A stretch of DNA of 7,257 bases, taken from the NCBI GenBank assembly GCA_027311125.1, contig DAICZO010000514.1, positions 1 through 7,257 of the forward strand, given 5' to 3'. This stretch comes from Acidobacteriaceae bacterium. Its GTDB lineage: Bacteria; Acidobacteriota; Terriglobia; Terriglobales; Acidobacteriaceae. The notes under the pieces are model-generated. The model was given only the letters and a program-made list of their open reading frames with translations. It ran no database searches and was not told the DNA's origin. This document shows, in pieces, positions 6,377 to 7,257 of this stretch. Made by a program: the position numbers and the translations under genes. Position 1 is the first letter of the stretch, and each line of letters starts with the position of its first letter.

Positions 6377-7257
6377 CTATTTTGGTGTCGCTACCAAAAG
6401 ACGGCTCCAGATTTGATCGAGCCAAGGTAAATGTTCCGGCTTCATGAGGACGGAGCGGAGACAGACGACGGTGGTGGCGGGGTCGTCCGGCCAGGTGCTG
6501 GCAGGAAAGAAGCGCGTAGGCAGATGGGCGAGGGCGAGGTGCAGGTCCAACCTGGCTGCGGCGTCGAAGATTGCTTGCGCTCGGCGGGAGGATTCGGCGA
6601 CCGAGGGGGCGGCCACGGCCCAGAAGACGATGTCCAGCTCGGGAGCAAAGCTGGGGGTGACGAAGCCGGTGTCGGAGGCGAGCCGTTGGGAGAGCTGCAG
6701 GGCGGCCTGGCGGCAGGAGTCCAGATCGCGTGAGAACTGGCCGCCGAGGGTGTAGGGGAGCAACTGCTGGGTGGCCCAGAGGGCGACGGCGGAGGCTCCG
6801 GCGCGGGAGCACTCCAGCGAGATCTCGCCGAGGTGGAGGTCTTTGGAAGAGAAGTAGGTGTAGGGCGAGTCGTGCTTGTAGAAGCGGCCTGCCGAGGGGT
6901 CGCGGAAGAGAATGCATCCGCAGCCGTAGGGTTGCAGGCCGTGCTTGTGGGGGTCGATGACGATGGAGTCGGCGCGGGCGATGGCGTTGTAGGCAGCCCG
7001 GGCGGGGGGAGCGAGGTTGCTGGCCAGGGTGAAGTAGCCCCCGTAGGCGGCGTCGACGTTAACGCGGAAGCGGTAACGGGACTGGAGGGCGAGGATGCTG
7101 TCGAGCGGATCGACGGCGCCGATGGCGGTGGTGCCCAGGGTGGCGACGACGGTGCCGATGGTGCCAGTGGCGAGTGCGGCTTCGAGCGCGGCGAGGTCCA
7201 TGCGGCCGTGGGGATCGGAGGGGATGGTGACGAAGGGCAGGCCGAGCACGGCGCTGA
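6377..7257 (-). CDS. PLP-dependent group II amino-acid decarboxylase, C-terminal part (5' end outside window)
   Basis: The C-terminal ~292 residues of a cytoplasmic PLP enzyme of the group II decarboxylase family (glutamate, aromatic amino acid, tyrosine and diaminobutyrate decarboxylases). A GTG at 7247-7249 could be mistaken for the start, but the frame continues open to the edge (Ser-Ala before it). The text there (VLGLPFVTIP..HGRMD) matches the interior of the family, so the N-terminal part, probably 150-200 residues, is missing from the window. Counting from that GTG codon as 1: VATLGTTAIGAVDP (35-48) is the conserved strand before the PLP pocket, VDAAYGG (65-71) carries the Asp that binds the pyridine nitrogen (66), and DPHKHG (99-104) holds the Schiff-base Lys at 102 (codon 6944-6946). 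SPYTYFSS and SLECSRAGASAVALW follow, as in decarboxylases. The substrate cannot be assigned from this part. Stop TAG lies inside a small inverted repeat, 202 bases before glgP; no operon link is evident. Confidence 0.9.
   Translation of the reverse strand, partial: SAVLGLPFVTIPSDPHGRMDLAALEAALATGTIGTVVATLGTTAIGAVDPLDSILALQSRYRFRVNVDAAYGGYFTLASNLAPPARAAYNAIARADSIVIDPHKHGLQPYGCGCILFRDPSAGRFYKHDSPYTYFSSKDLHLGEISLECSRAGASAVALWATQQLLPYTLGGQFSRDLDSCRQAALQLSQRLASDTGFVTPSFAPELDIVFWAVAAPSVAESSRRAQAIFDAAARLDLHLALAHLPTRFFPASTWPDDPATTVVCLRSVLMKPEHLPWLDQIWSRLLVATPK
6380..6399 (-). repeat. Inverted repeat at the 3' end of the decarboxylase gene
   Basis: TTTTGGT and ACCAAAA are perfect seven-base arms around a six-base loop (AGCGAC on the minus strand). 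They span the last codons and touch the stop codon. No U-tract follows in the direction of transcription, so it is at best a weak 3'-end structure or part of a processing signal. The arms are mostly A-T pairs, so stability is low. Confidence 0.35.

Noticed and set aside
6366..6377. Tandem TTGAC units (period 7) on the plus strand as a -35 or regulator box
   Set aside because: There is no plus-strand gene downstream for a promoter to serve. Two five-base units in an AT-rich spot are likely chance.
7247..7249. GTG as the start of the decarboxylase
   Set aside because: The frame is open through it to the window edge and the surrounding residues match the interior of the family. The gene is truncated by the window, not short.
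1..7257. A novel defence, mobile or biosynthetic system
   Set aside because: All coding space is taken by three recognisable chromosomal families. There are no repeats of array type, transposase, integrase, nuclease, toxin or reverse-transcriptase motifs, and no composition break suggesting transfer.

Overview
The window is a high-GC bacterial stretch with three genes, all read from the minus strand. In transcription order (right to left) they are the C-terminal part of a PLP-dependent group II amino-acid decarboxylase that runs off the right edge, a short-form alpha-glucan phosphorylase, and a very large TonB-dependent outer-membrane receptor with an N-terminal carboxypeptidase-regulatory-like domain. 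The receptor is the best clue to the source. Its architecture (signal peptide, CarboxypepD_reg domain, TonB-box-like segment, plug, large barrel ending in Phe) and its length of 1279 residues are typical of the expanded Oar-like receptors of Acidobacteriota, class Terriglobia (Granulicella, Terriglobus or Edaphobacter-like). That assignment is an inference from recognised sequence style, not from a search.

Layout: 1-175 is non-coding and holds a convincing intrinsic terminator for the receptor gene (hairpin 111-157, U-rich tail 101-109), followed by a G-rich tract. 176-4015 is the receptor gene. 4016-4404 is a 389-base gap. Its right part, next to the receptor gene, is AT-richer and holds a candidate promoter, a LacI-operator-like inverted repeat, a leader hairpin and a good Shine-Dalgarno. 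Its glgP-side part (about 4160-4404) shows only a weak hairpin. 4405-6174 is glgP. 6175-6376 is the glgP leader, with a 14-codon upstream ORF carrying its own Shine-Dalgarno in the same frame as glgP. 6377-7257 is the 5'-truncated decarboxylase.

The 202- and 389-base gaps, together with the separate promoter-like elements and terminator, suggest the genes are mostly separate transcription units and not a tight operon. A loose theme of polysaccharide use is possible (uptake receptor plus cytoplasmic glucan phosphorolysis), but nothing proves that the receptor carries a glucan. The decarboxylase has no evident link to either.

I see no CRISPR array, insertion sequence, tRNA, rRNA or phage gene, and no convincing new system. 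The points worth a second look are small regulatory ones: the two leaders share a CGATCGCTG-hairpin-CAGCT-SD arrangement, glgP has an in-frame leader ORF, and a palindrome sits beside the receptor promoter. Very long antisense open frames opposite the receptor and glgP are best explained as high-GC shadows.
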